A stretch of DNA of 64,000 bases from Porpolomopsis calyptriformis (GCA_951640195.1 OX621164.1:3453098-3517097), one strand, 5' to 3'. Shown: positions 11,207 to 23,223, counted from the first letter of the stretch. Notes: a model not told the origin generated them from the letters alone. Translations and numbers: made by a program.

Positions 11207-12285
11207 GGTGGGAAGCCAAGATTTGTGTGGGGGGAAGGATTCAAATGTAAAGTGATAAAAACACGTTGAAGGTATGTATTGTTGTGATCAAAGTTGAATG
11301 TGGAATTGCTGAATGTAAAAAATTGGATAAAATCTGTAAATAGCAGAGAACAAAAGGGGTGGTGCTGAGGTTTGACATACGAAAAAAAAGTAGAGCAAAT
11401 TGTTCCCTCCTTGTTTGGTAGGCTTGCATTGATTTTGTCTGATATGAAACAGGCTTTAATGCTACAACACAGGAATATGAGGAAACATAGGCTTTACTTG
11501 GTGCAGTGTGAGGAGGAGGAACTTTTGAAATGAAGGGTTAATTCGCCAGCTGTGTTGTGCCAAATTTTGAAGTAGAATGGATAAGAAATCAAGGAGAATG
11601 AAGCCTTGGCTGGATTAGTCATCCCCAGCCCGATAGCCAAAGCTGACCAAATCCTCATGAGTCACCCATCAAACAGTTGTAATCCTCAATGCAGGTGGAT
11701 CAGTAACTTGAAATTTGGCACAGACATGGCCTCAAGTACAGCTTGTTAGTCTATACTGCAGAAAGTATCTAAAAAGCATTGCCTTCAGATATAGAAGCAA
11801 CTGACCAAGTACCTGGTCTGACCGACTTCCTGACCAGGCACAGTATTTCTCGCAGTGAATAATGGATTCAATATCCACTTATTTGCAATTATCAAGTTGT
11901 TGTTGACTCACCTTTGCGACACGATGATGAACCATGATGGCTACAATCTTAGGTGAGTGTATTGAGAGTGTTCAGATATCCAGGCAGCAATGCACATGTT
12001 GTTGGTCTTTGAAGCCGAGTTGGCTGGAAAGCCGCAGAGGGAGATTGCGATATTAGTGTCAGGGAAGCAGTTGTTATATGAGGTGGGTAAGGATGATGAG
12101 ACAGGTGAGGCTAGGGATAGAGCGAAGGACAAAGGAAAAAAAGGGGGAGAGAAGGGGGAGGCCAAGGATGTTGGTGGATGGGATGTGGCGTTTACAGGCA
12201 TGTCTGCCATGCAGCTGGAAACAGTCAAAGTGGCCACCCGAGAGGTGAGTGTAAGCATTGATCTAGTCAACTGAACAAAAATTGT
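11207..12285. other. No clear gene
   Basis: It holds an AT-rich part (11,240-11,420) and a plus-strand frame at 11,990-12,274 with a Lys/Glu/Gly-rich middle and no known domain. This stretch lies just downstream of the dead ATPase/nuclease gene on the minus strand. I see nothing I can name. Confidence 0.4.
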
Positions 12286-13014
12286 GTGTTACATATGTTC
12301 ATCCACATCCATCTCATCATCGACATTGTTTACTTCAAGAACCATTCCTACCCCTTCATTCCAGTCCTTGGTGCTATCATCATGGTACAAACTATGGACT
12401 GCCACTGCACAATATTTGCCTGCAAATGTGAGCCCATATTCATGGACCCTCGTTGTGTGGGGGGGGGCTTTTGCACGATATTGGCGATCTTTAATTTGAT
12501 GGAGTTCAATAGCAGTAGCTTGTTTGAGGTTTCGTTTTAAATCACTGAGCTGCTTGAGCACTTTCTTGGTGCCTGTCTTCTTGTACTTTGAGACTGTTTT
12601 GATCTTGAAAATGAGTGATAGTCAGCTATCTACTGTTCGTGGGTGTGCTGTGATATCGGATCTACCATGTCCATCGTCCTGTTCCATCCTGACATTGTAA
12701 TAGTGACCAAATAGGAAAAACAAGAGCATAAAGCTCAATGTTTGGTAAACTTTCTCTGTATGTTGTGGCATGCAAAATGAAGAGAGATGTTGTTGTAAAA
12801 AGGATGTGAGTCGTAGTTGCAATTTGGTGGCATCCCCATCTATGATGATTTGGCATATATCCATGAAGGAAGGCATAAACAGTGGGTTCAGGTGGTTCTT
12901 GAGCCACTGATGCCATTGGGTGGTTACCTCCTGGTTTGGAATTCGAAAGCTACAGTCAGACTGTGATATATAAGCACTAATATGGAGCAATTAGTTATGC
13001 ATGCACCAAGTATG
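12286..13014 (-). pseudogene. 3' half of a dead AAA-ATPase-like/PD-(D/E)XK gene, cut by element A
   Basis: The minus strand here encodes the C-terminal nuclease-fold part of the fungal family with an AAA-ATPase-like N-terminus and a PD-(D/E)XK C-terminus (Pfam AAA-ATPase_like and DUF1703, from memory). Seen in order: FRIPNQEVTTQWHQWL, a helical linker, LLFFLFGHYYNVRMEQDD, GHGRSDI, then a final part with ALEQI-like IELHQIKDRQYR and YGLTFAGKYCAVAV, ending MDVDEHM at 12286. The 5' half lies at 19847-21510, 6.8 kb away. Rejoining across the GTATG duplication restores the order of family motifs. Frames are broken by stops, so the gene was or became non-functional. Confidence 0.75.
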
Positions 13015-13403
13015 TGTTATAAACTGGTTGTCGATGAGATGGTTTTACTTTGGAGAGCTCTGTCCCAAGACGATGATAATGTCTCAAGTCCTAGTTATTG
13101 GGTTGCTAATGAGGAATCAGACTTAAAGTCTGAGTACGACTAACTAGGGGTTTATATACTGACTACGCTACTGTGGATAAGTCAGTGTAAACACAAAGAA
13201 TACATGCAACGAGTAGAGATAAGCATGATAAGAGACTTGGAGCATGTGAAAGGATGAAACATGATTGTCAGAAATGAAATGTGTCCTATCTCGGATATAT
13301 GAAAAGATATGAAATCATGGGGAATCCCAAGTAGAGATAAGACCTGTCCGACTAAGCAGTAATGACTAACATAGAGAGGAAATGAAAATTTACGTCTGTG
13401 ACA
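13015..13403 (-). repeat. 3' LTR of element A
   Basis: 389 bp, TG...CA ends on both strands. It differs from the other copy mainly by scattered substitutions and by lacking an 11-bp duplication present at about 19745-19766. Confidence 0.93.
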
Positions 13404-13437
13404 TACACCTCGTTTTTCAGGAAATTCGACCCGAATT

Positions 13438-14175
13438 TCAAACTTGGGCGGTGTCGGTCGTTTCATTCTCTGAGGCCTGAGTTGGGATTTCCTCAGTGGC
13501 GGGGGCCTCAATGACCACTGAGAGGGAAGCAATGGGGGTAGCTTCCGAGGCCGCTTCGATGGGGGAAGGGGCTCGGACTGTCGCGATGTCGTCTTCGTCC
13601 AGGTATTCCAAGTCGAGGTTGATGGGGTACTCGACTGATGCACTGTAATTGATTAAGGTCTCTGTCATCCCAAGATCTCGTTGGGCCCGAAGAAAATCTT
13701 CTCAGGAGAGTCGTTTGGCTTGACGACTCTCTTCCACGAGCTTGACGATGATGGCGCGGGTGGTGACGTCGTAGCAATCGACCCATGTTCGCTTCTTTTG
13801 TCGTTAGAGCTCCCAAACTTTGAGCTCACTTTCGTCCCAACGGTTCTTCCAAAACAGGGCGCTCTTTTCTGATGCCTTGAGCTCGGCTTTCAAGACTTCG
13901 CGCTCTTGACGAAGTTCTCAGTTCCAGTTGCTGATGCTATTGCTGTGAACCGTGAGACGCGAGATGGTGATGGCGGGGTCTTCAGGAGGAGGGGTCTGCG
14001 TAGGGTATTCCTTGAAGAAATCTTCCGCGCGTGCGCAAGCTTGTCAGCGTAACTGTCGAGTGGAGGAGGAAGAGGTGGAGGGACCGGGAGTAGGGGAACG
14101 GATGGCGGCGGATGAAGGGATTCGTCCAGCGCATCGAATGGCGACTTGAGGAGAGGGGGATCGAGTGGCGGGCAT
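13438..14175 (-). pseudogene. Third ORF of element A (coiled-coil protein of unknown function)
   Basis: This lies between the end of pol and the 3' LTR. The minus strand starts MPATRSPSPQVAIR, runs through a Ser/Thr/Pro-rich part, then a charged helical part with the phrase RQKKRTWVDCYDVTTRAII and KLVEESRQAKRLS, then an acidic tail ending TTDTAQV. A few in-frame stops break it. The same ORF, with the same landmarks, sits at the same place in element B (31847-32578), so it belongs to the element family. No transmembrane helix or known domain is seen, so an envelope role is unlikely. Function unknown. Confidence 0.65.
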
Positions 14176-14339
14176 TATGAACGATGGTTCAACGATGTTG
14201 GGAACAATAGTGTTGGGTAGGTTCGTCGAAGGTAGGAAAAGACTGGATGGAATCGTATCAACGATTCTGGGTTTATAAATGCCAACTCGACCTAAAAATA
14301 GAATTCAAAAAATGGACAGCCGGAATGATGACAAACGAG

Positions 14340-17300
14340 TTAAGTCGCCATTTGAATTGAGTCCTCGTAAGTCTTCATAATTTCCTTGGCATGTCATAAG
14401 ACATTCGATCGTTCTTCCCAAGTAGCTTCTTCAATCGGATAACCTTTCCATTTGACCAAATACTTTCGTCGGCGTTAAGCTCCGGAGTGTTGAAGAATAG
14501 ATTCAACTTCGTATTCTTCTTCATTCTCAATCAGATCTGGTGGAGGTCGAGATGTATCAGTAATATCAGGGTGGAGCGACTTATCTTCAACGTTTGGTCT
14601 CAGGAGTGATACGTGAAAAACTGGGTGGAGCTTCCAAGTTCCGGGGATATCGATAAGATACGCAAGATCTGATACTTGTTTCAGGATCTTGAATGGTCCA
14701 GTTCTTCAGTTATCCAACTTCTTGGCGGGTCGAGTCGTCTTGATATTCTTGGTATCTAACCAAACCAAATCTCCAATTTTGAAGGAGGGAGAGAGTTTTC
14801 GTTTTCAATCGGCATATTTTTTCATTGATTCTGTGGCGTGTGATAGTGATTTGCCAGCACTCTTCTGAGCACGCGTGAGATGTTCGTGGAAGGTGTTTGC
14901 TGTGGGGACGTTACTCAGGGATTCGATTGTGATCGGCAAATGAGGGTGACGGCCATATTCTAAATAGAAGGGTGATTGTGATGTGGCAGAGTGTTGTCGA
15001 TTATTGTAAGCGAATTCGGCAGAAGCCAGCCATTCGGACCAGTCGTCTTGCATGAAATTGGTGTAGAACCGTAGGTAGACTTCGAGTTCTTGGTTCATTC
15101 GTTCAGTCTGACCATCGGTCTCGGGATGATAAGCAGTAGACAGTCCAGAAATGGTTCCTAGGAGTTTGTTGAGGGCTTCAGTGAATTTTGACGCGAATTG
15201 GACTCCACGATCAGAAATGATCTTTTTTGGCCATCCATGATGCTTCCAGATGTGATCACGGAACAGTCGGGCAGCGCCTTCTGATGAGAGATTGGAAGTC
15301 ATCGGAATAAAGTGGGCACGTTTTGTAAAGCGATCGACGACTACCATCACGGCATTGTATCCAAGCGAGTCAGGTAGTTGAACAATGAGATCGACGGTTA
15401 TCTCAGTCCATGGTTCGGTAGCGGGGGGTATAGGTTGTAGGAGTCCTGTCAGCTTCGAAGGGTAATTCTTGTTTTGCTGGCAAGCAGGACAGGATCGTAC
15501 ATAGTTGATAACGTCTTGAGAGACGCCATCCCAAACAAAGTTTCGGAGTACTAGCTCCTTCGTCTTCTCAATGCCAGGGTGTCCAGTGTGGGGGTAGGCG
15601 TGGGACAGTCGTATTATGTCTGTGCACAGAGATACTTCCTCTGGCACCACAATTCGACCTTCAACATCGCGAACCAACCCATCAGCTTGGTCCCAAAACA
15701 ATGAGGCATCCTCGATTTTCTGTGAGATCTTGTTCGGTATTGGTAGCTTGAAGTGTAATCTTGCGAAAAAGTCCGGTTCTGAAAGTTTGACGATTGAATT
15801 GATCCAGTGTTCATCCGCAATTAAAATCTCATCCTCCACCTTGCCTTTACCCTCGTCGAAATAATCCGGGCGCCTAGATAATCCATCGGCTTTGTTCTTT
15901 CTCCCTGGGACGTATTCGATTTTGTATTCATATCTTGACAGAATTTCCGACCAGCAAGCACGTCGTCCAAACAATACACGAGCGATACTGAAATATTTGA
16001 GGGCAAGACTGTCGGTACAGATTAGAAGGTCATGTCGTGAGCCTTCCAAGAGATGTCGCCATGCTTTAAGACAGTCTATTATCGCCAGAAGCTCAGCATC
16101 GTGAGTTGGATACTTCTTTTTGGCAGGGGTTAAAGATCTTGAATGAAAGCCTACGGGTTTCCAGTCGTTTTCATGCAGTTGAGACAGTATTCCTCCTAAG
16201 GCAAAGCCAGAGGCGTCAGTCTCCAAGCAGTATGGTAGGTCTTGGTCCGGTACTTCGAGGACAGGGGCATTCGTGAGGGAATCTTTCAATTGATCAAAGG
16301 CGTGTTGTCGTTTGGGAGTCCATTCCCATATAGTATCTTTGCGGAGTAACTGGTTAAGTGGTTGGGCGATCTTTGAAAAGTCCTTGATGTATTTTCTCCA
16401 GAAATTCGCACTTCCGAGAAAGGATTGGAGTTGTTTTACCGTTCGAGGTTCAGGCCATTCGGCAATGGCTTTGATCTTCTTGGGATTGGTTCCGATATGA
16501 CCTTTTGTCAAGGTCATTCCTAGATAGATCACCTCTTCCTTCTCGAATTGGCATTTGACAGGTTTACAGGAGAGTTTGTTTCTCTTCATGATATCAAGGG
16601 TTTTGAACGTCCAATAATGCAGTTCTTCTAGATCATCTCTGCAGATGAGAACATCGTCAATATAGATAAAAACACAACCTGATTTCAATACTTCAGTGAA
16701 TTGCGTATCGATCATTCGTTGGAACATAGCTGGAGAGTTTCGCAGACTAAAGAACATCACTCTTGGAACATAGAGTCCCTTGACCGTGTTGAAGGCGGCT
16801 TTCCATTCGTCACCTTCCCTAATTCGAATATTGTTAAATCCCCATTGGATATCCACGACTGTGAATAGTGCAGCAGATCGTAACTTTGGTTGTTGAACGA
16901 TTTGATGAAGAAGTGGTAGGGGATATCAATCAGGAACGGTAAAGTGATTCAGGTAACGGTAGTCTTCGATTGGTCTGTATCCAGCGTCTTGTCCTTTCGC
17001 GTTGATTTCTTCAGCTTTCTTGCTCAGGAAGAAGGGAGCGGCCTGGGGTGAGGATCCTTTGAATATTCGTCCAGTAGCCACATTTTCTTCCAAGAACTTC
17101 ACTAGGAAGTCTATCTCTCAAGGGGACATCGGATAAGTCACGTCATTTTGGGGTATGAAGTTATCTTTAAGATCAATGGCGTGATCGAACTTGGAATGAG
17201 GTGGAAGGCAATCGAAGGACTCCTTGGCAAAGACACTAGCATAGTCTTTCCAATAGACCTCCAGTACAAACTTTTGCATATCTTCCTCCACCATGCTGGC

Positions 17301-17758
17301 TCGAGATTCGTCTGATTTTGAAATACTTGTTATCGCCAGCGAGACCAATTCTACCACAGAGGGCTCTACTTCGCCGCTACAATACTGACGAGAAGTCTCT
17401 TTGCCTCTGAGAGCCAGTGTTGACTTCTCCCAGTCAATACTAGGGTTTTGAGCTCTGAGCCATGGGTAGCCGAGGATAATATCAAACTTGGATCCGAGGT
17501 CAGTCACTTCCAAATGGATCCTTTCAGTGTGTCCACCTGGAGCTTCTATCCAGACATCTGTGTCAAAAACGATCGGGCCTCCTCGGTTCTCTGACCCATT
17601 GGCATTCCATACGGGATTGGGGTTTCCAAATCCTGAAGAGTAAATTCGTGACGAGTTGCGAAATTCTCGTCTATAAAGTTTCCAGAAGCTCCGCTATCAA
17701 TAAGACACGTGGCGGGGACACATCGGCCACTGTCTGAAGCTTTGATCCAAATATCCAT
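14340..17758 (-). pseudogene. Element A pol: protease, RT, RNase H, integrase, chromodomain
   Basis: In minus-strand order: aspartic protease with LIDSGASGNFID (near 17,700); RT with [12 protein letters not shown], the palm motif FIYIDDVLI (near 16,660) and GHIGTNPKK; RNase H with YCLETDASG and THDAELLAI; integrase with the HHCC finger (GHPG...CPACQQNK), VDLIVQLPDS, SDRGVQFASKF and YHPETDGQTERMNQ; then a chromodomain ending the ORF, RRKYLVKWKGYPIEEATWE. The frame from 16856 to 14805 is open for 683 codons. Stops lie before it (RT start) and after it (near 14,800, 14,700 and in the chromodomain). The chromodomain is thought to guide integration to modified histones in this clade. Confidence 0.9.
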
Positions 17759-17888
17759 CGTAAGTCCTGAATCGCCCTTTTCGATAGTACTAAGAGTTCG
17801 AAATAGATTGCATGGGGTAATGGTACATCGAGCGGTATGGTCCGTAACATTGAGCGTATCATCCGAACCTTTTAAAAACCCTGGGACT

Positions 17889-19077
17889 TCAAGTCCGCTG
17901 CCAGCCTCTTCTTTCGATCATCCAACCAATTGCGTATACCAGATTTCGCCATATCCAACGGAGTCTCGCTTGTTCCCAGTGTAGGGGGTGAGTTAACGTT
18001 CTCCACGTTGGGCTCAGTGGTAACAACACATACGTCGCAACCTTGACCTCGTCCTCGTCCTCTGTAACTGCCTCTACCTCAGAAGTATCCTCCTCGACGT
18101 GAGGAAGAGGTATCGGGTAGATTCTTCGCATCACCGGCGACACGGTTTGGGCAGGCATTCGCGAAGTGCCCTGGTTGGCTGCAGGAATAGCAGTTTCCAT
18201 ACGGGATTGTAAGGGCAGAAGAGGAAGATTCTTCTCTTTTGACAGTGGGGGCTGCTGTCGTTTGACGGGTCGTTGTTGCAGCCACAGACGATCCTCAGGT
18301 AGGAAAGGGGTTGGAATATTGGGGTCAGGACGTAGAGGACTGTTTCTGTGAGGCCAGAATGTCCTTTTGATGTTGGTAGTGTGTCGTGGCATCCTTCCAC
18401 TCTTGAAGTGTGGTTGGGACGGCGGGGAGTCAGTAGGCATATTCAATGAACTCGGAATCGAGTCCAGCTTGGTAAAGATCGATGAGGGCGGCGTCGTTGA
18501 AACCGGTATCGACCTGTAAAGCGCTGAAACGCAGGTTGTAGTCTTCAATCTTCTTTCTTCCTTGGCAGAGGTTCTTGATGTCGTTGCAAGCGTGGGACTG
18601 TCTGTCGATTCCTTTGAATGTTGACCAGAATCGAGTTACAAATGCGGCCCAAGTAGCAGTCGGGCCAGTCCAGTTGACAGTTCTCATGTCGTTAGTCTCT
18701 TTTTCAGACCAAGTTTGGGCCATCATGCCCTTCATGAAGGAAAGGGCAAAAGGGATTTTGTGTTCGTCGCGGTACGGCTTTCCCATGAAATACAATTCGC
18801 AGCTGTTAATAAATTTGTTGACGTCCTGCTGTCGACCAGTGAATTCGTCTGGCTTAGCCATCTTTATCTCGATGGTGGGAGTGGCAGGAGGTTGAGGTTG
18901 AGGTTGCGGTGGGGGCTGAGGCTGAGCTTGGGCAGCAAGTTGTTGGTGGAGATCTTGGATCTCTGCCGCCTGGTTTGCGTTTGAAGCCTGGAGGTTGGCC
19001 ATTTCCCTCCGCAAGTCGTTCATGACTGCGAGAATCTCGTTGAGGTTGGGAACAGGGGGGTTAGCACAGGAACCCAT
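17889..19077 (-). pseudogene. Element A gag with zinc knuckle
   Basis: It starts MGSCANPPVPNLNEI and is followed by a coiled coil, a Pro/Gln run, and a capsid-like retrotrans_gag region (ELYFMGKPYRDEHKI, ALSFMKGMMAQTWSEKE). A TGA at 18430-18432 breaks the frame after EFIEYAY; element B has CGA at the matching place. Downstream the frame resumes with a CCHC knuckle, CYSCSQPGHFANAC (near 18,190). Gag packages the RNA in the virus-like particle. Confidence 0.85.
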
Positions 19078-19429
19078 TGGATCTGGTGATGGTGAAGGTG
19101 AAGGTGTTGTTAAGGGTGAAGAAGGTCGAGTAGGTTGTTGGAACGGGAAGGGTTGATATCTAACAGTAGGGGGAGTGATGGGACGTTGTGACTGGGCGGC
19201 GGCAAGTAAGCGAGTTGTTTCGCTTCGAGTTCTTCCTAGAGTTTGCGAGATGCTTGGTAGAGGAGAAGCTTGATTAGCTTCTTCGTTGGGGTCTGGGAAG
19301 ATTCGAGTTTGTGAGTAGAGTGATTGAGAAAGAGGATTTTTCTGCTCAGAGGGATCGTAAAGGTCCTCGTCATCGTCGTCCAGTGTGAAGATAAGGGTGG
19401 ATCAAGTAGGGGGGGAGAGAGCAAGAAGG

Positions 19430-19440
19430 AAGTCTGATTC
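19430..19440 (-). promoter_or_regulatory. Self-primer binding site of element A
   Basis: Directly inside the 5' LTR the minus strand reads GAATCAGACTT. It is the exact reverse complement of AAGTCTGATTC at 19551-19541 in the LTR, about 34 nt after the TATA box, where transcription should start. This is the Tf1/sushi layout, in which the 5' end of the RNA folds back to prime. Confidence 0.7.
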
Positions 19441-19441
19441 T

Positions 19442-19841
19442 TGTTATAAACTGGTTGTCAATGAGATGGTTTTACTTCGGAGAGCTCTGTCCCAAGACGA
19501 TGATAATGTCTCAAGTCCTAGTTATTGGGTTGCTAACGAGGAATCAGACTTAAAGTCTGAGTACGACTAACTAGGGGTTTATATACTGACTACGCTACTG
19601 CGGATGAGTCAGTGTAAACACGAAGAATACATGCGACGAGTAGAGATAAGCATGATAAGAGACTCGGAGCATGTGAAAGAATGAAACATGATTGTCAGAA
19701 ATGAAATGTGTCCTATCTCAGATATATGAAAAGATATGAAATCGTGGGGAATCCCTGGGGAATCCCAAGTAGAGATAAGACCTGTCCGACTAAGCAGTAA
19801 TGACTAACATAGAGAGGAAATGAAAATTTACATCCGTGACA
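19442..19841 (-). repeat. 5' LTR of element A
   Basis: 400 bp. It carries TATATAAACCCC on the minus strand (near 19,585) and an 11-bp direct duplication (about 19745-19766, GGGGAATCCCT) that makes it longer than the other LTR. Confidence 0.93.
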
Positions 19842-19846
19842 GTATG

Positions 19847-21510
19847 ACCCTTTGAATTCATGCATAGTAAGGTACCTAGTGTAGTAGAGGAGTCCCCAAA
19901 GACCATCATCAGATATAGTATCTAATCTGGAATTAGATTATGTTATGAGATAAAAGTGGATGAAGCGGATGAAGCAAAATGCGGAAGACTATGTTTTGAA
20001 GTTTGTATGTTCATCCACCTTTAATTGAACACTCTTCTGCATGATTAGAAGGTCAAGATTAGCACAAAACCCAGCAGTTGCATGCCAAAGATTTTGTGTC
20101 AAGGGGGGATGTCATCCTATTAAATTTATCGGTTTAAGGCCTAGTAATCGAACTAATTACAGTACCTGTTTCCACCCAGAAGTCTGAAATGGTATTCCGC
20201 TCCAATGCTTGAATAACAGAGAGGGGGTTAAAGAGTTTAATAGTGCCAGCACTTCCTCTCGCTATATAACCGTTGTAATGTTTGCGCAGCATGGCAATGT
20301 CAAGCTGGTCACATGATGATTAGTAAGTGGACAATGACAAACAATTATTGCTGCACCTGACAATGGTGATAGGCATTACACAATAATTTGACCTCTGGCT
20401 CAGTGAATAGGAAGAAACTAGAGTAGCGGTCATCTTTAGCATGCATAGGGAAGACCTGTGTGGTTTCATTAGAGAGCAATAAGCAATAAACTATATATAC
20501 AGACCTCAACATTATTCAGTTGTGACAACCAACCAGACTTGGCTGTTCTACAAATCCCAACCATCAGACTTGAGTACACAGCAGGATTATCCTTCAGATT
20601 TTATCATTTATTATTATTTTGTTAATTTAAATCTTAACAAACCTTTAAGAGTGAGCCAAAGACCCATCTGAAGAACATATTTGCCTGTATTAGATAAGCA
20701 ATAGTCAATGGATAATACCTAAGTATGATAAAAAACCTACTTGAAGCATGTAGTTATTCTCTATTGCAGAATGCATAGGCGTATCATATTCATCAATCAA
20801 GGTGATGATAGCCTGGTTATAAGCAAACTGTAACATCTCTGACAGTGCTTTCAGGGTTAATGTGTTTTGAAGGTTTTGCTGATTTCTTCTTTCTTCAAAC
20901 CATTGTGTCTACTTGACATTAACAAATGCATTAGCATGCTTGCCAAGTAATTCAAGAAGCATTTCATCAAAACTGTTTAACATCTCATTGAACATGGTTC
21001 CTTGCACATCCTTGGATTATCAGGATTATTTCGTGCACTTAAGTATATAAATAATATAGTGTACCTTTAGATTGATGTATAAGATGGGATATTTTTGATA
21101 ATGCTGGCCTACAAGATCGTTATGAACCTTAGTAATGAGTGTGTTCGCAAAGTTGCTTTTTGTTATATCGCAACTAAGGGGATTTCATTGAGGTTGCTCA
21201 AGAAACTCTCTAAATAAACAGCATGAGCTAATTACAATAGAAATGGCATAACTAACCAAATTATAGAGAGCATAAATGATTTTCCGCAATGCCTAGGATG
21301 AAGGACTAAGTGGTGGCTAGGGCTATTTCACAGGAATGCCTCAATGGCAAGAGTTTTGTCGATAAAGGTGACAGCTCAGGGGGTAAAGAACTCCTGGAAT
21401 GCGCTTGCACTAGATGAGAGTGGACCCTAGATAACAACTGCAATACAGTCATTATCATCGTCAACAGTGAGCAGGTGGTGATAGGAGTCATAAGCCATGA
21501 CTAACGGCAT
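19847..21510 (-). pseudogene. 5' half of the dead AAA-ATPase-like/PD-(D/E)XK gene
   Basis: The minus strand starts near MPLVMAYDSYHHLL (21510). It then shows TFIDKTLAIEAFL (the family's YVDKT-like motif), a Walker A-like RHCGKSFMLS, HYQKYPILYINLK, the Walker B IITLIDEYDTPMHSAI (near 20,790), GICRTAKSGWLSQL, KDDRYSSFFLFTEPEV, LRKHYNGYIARG, KLFNPLSVIQAL and LLYYTRYLTMHEF just before element A. Several in-frame stops and unspliced gaps are present, so the gene is dead. Proteins of this family are abundant and fast-evolving in basidiomycetes; their role is unknown, though a nucleic-acid-acting ATPase/nuclease is likely from the folds. Confidence 0.75.
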
Positions 21511-21529
21511 CAGCAAAACCTAAAAATAC

Positions 21530-23060
21530 TTAAGGTACTTGATGTTACTTGACACTACTAAAATCTACTTGATACACTTAGTCAACTTAATTTAAGTAAT
21601 GTCAAGTAAATTAACATATAATCAAGAACATCAAGATATTAAGAGAAAACATTTTACTTATTATACTTTTACCTTATTAACTTGAAGCTACTTAAAGTAC
21701 TTGAAGCTACTTGAAGCTACTTAAAGCTACTTGAAGCACTTGAAACACTCAATAAAGTTACTTGAAGCATGTAATGAAGTTACTTAAAGTACTTAAAGTA
21801 CTTAAAGCTACTTGAAGCACTTGATAAAGTTACTTAGAGTACTTGAAGTACTTAAAGCTACTTAAAACTACTTGAAGTACTGGAAGCTACTTGAAGCTAC
21901 ATGAAGTATTTGATGAAGTACTTGATGAAGTTACTTAAATACTTGAAGTACTTAAAGCTACTTGTAGTATTTGATAAAGTACTTGATAAAGTTACTTAAA
22001 TACTTGAAGTGTTAATAAAGTTACTTAAACACTTGAAGTACTTGACAAAGTTACTTAAATACTTGAAGCATTAACAAAGCTACTTGAATACTTGAAGTGT
22101 TAATAAAGTTACTTAAACACTTGAAGTACTTAACAAAGTTACTTAAACACTTGAAGTACTTGACAAAGTTACTTAAACACTTGAAGTACTTGACAAAGTT
22201 ACATAAATACTTGAAGCATTGACAAAGTTACATAAATACTTGAAGCATTGACAAAGCTACTTGAATACTTGAAGTGTTAATAAAGTTACTTAAATGCTTG
22301 AAGTACTTGACAAAGTTACTTAAATACTTGAAGTACTTGATAAAGTTACTTAAATACTTGAAGCACTTGACAAAGTTACTTAAATACTTGAAGTACTTGA
22401 CAAAGTTACTTAAACACTTGAAGTACTTGACAAAGTTACTTAAAGTACTTAAAGCTACTTGAAGTACTAAGAGCTACTTAAGGCTACTTAAAGCTACTTG
22501 AAGTACTTAAAACTGCTCAAAATTACTCAAAGCTACTTAAAATCATTTTATCTATATAGAATTCTCTAAGTTTTTCAAGTATAAATGAAGTAGTTTCAAG
22601 TGCTTCAAGTAACCTCAAGTACTTCAAGTATTTAAGTAACTTTATCAAGACTTCAAGTATTTAAGTAACTTTGTCAAGTACTTCAAGTATTTAAGTAACT
22701 TTATCAATACTTCAAGTGTTTAAGTAACTTTGTCAAGTACTTCAAGTGTTTAAGTAACTTTGTCAAGTACTTCAAGTGTTTAAGTAACTTTGTCAAGTAC
22801 TTCAAGTGTTTAAGTAACTTTATCAAGTGCTTCAAGTATTTAAGTAACTTTATCAAGTGCTTCAAGTATTTAAGTAACTTTATCAAGTGCTTCAAGTATT
22901 TAAGTAACTTTATCAAGTGCTTCAAGTATTTAAGTAACTTTATCAAGTACTTCAAGTATTTAAGTAACTTTGTCAAGTGCTTCAAGTATTTAAGTAACTT
23001 TATCAAGTGCTTCAAGTATTTAAGTAACTTTATCAAGTACTTCAAGTGCTTCAAGTGTAT
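21530..23060. repeat. Inverted minisatellite built from a 30-bp unit
   Basis: The left arm (about 21,530-22,520) repeats variants of CTTGAAGTACTTGACAAAGT followed by TACTTAAAYAC. The right arm (about 22,570-23,060) repeats the reverse complement, TTTAAGTAACTTTRTCAAGT followed by RCTTCAAGTA. In the best-ordered parts the unit is 30 bp and almost exact over many copies. The 30-bp unit keeps frames open as a Leu/Lys decapeptide, but these are not genes. The two arms can pair with each other over hundreds of bases. Confidence 0.9.
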
Positions 23061-23149
23061 CAAGTAACTTATACTAAAAATGTGAAATTTACTAAGTCCA
23101 AAACTTATACATATTTATAGCAAATCTATGTCATTTTTATATAGGAGTA

Positions 23150-23223
23150 AATAGTCTAGTGGTTAGTATACATAAACTTTGTACTTTATTCAAGAGTGTG
23201 AGAGTTCAAATCTAGTTCAGTAC
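23150..23223 (+). other. tRNA-like sequence, possible SINE head or decayed tRNA
   Basis: TAGTCTAGTGGTTAGTATAC matches the D-arm/A-box of tRNA-Asp- or tRNA-Glu-like genes, and 30-40 nt later GAGTTCAAATCT matches a B-box. I could not fold a clean acceptor stem, so it is not called a functional tRNA. An AT-rich tail follows. It may be the 5' part of a tRNA-derived SINE. Confidence 0.4.

Larger units (their letters stand above)
13015..19841 (-). mobile_element. Element A: full-length Ty3/gypsy LTR retrotransposon with chromodomain, degenerate
   Basis: It spans 6,827 bp between two LTRs (13015-13403 and 19442-19841) that start TGTTATAAAC and end TGACA on the plus strand. The target duplication is GTATG (13010-13014 and 19842-19846). 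On the minus strand the order is LTR, primer site, gag, protease, RT, RNase H, integrase, chromodomain, a third ORF, LTR. The polyprotein order and the chromodomain place it in the chromodomain clade of Ty3/gypsy. Several in-frame stops show that it is dead. It is inserted in the AAA-ATPase-like gene. Confidence 0.95.

Noticed and set aside
13438..14175. The third ORF of the gypsy elements as an envelope gene
   Set aside because: No signal peptide, membrane helix or cleavage motif. It is a charged coiled-coil protein.
22274..23063. Open frames made of Leu/Lys decapeptide repeats
   Set aside because: They are translations of the 30-bp minisatellite in both orientations, not genes.
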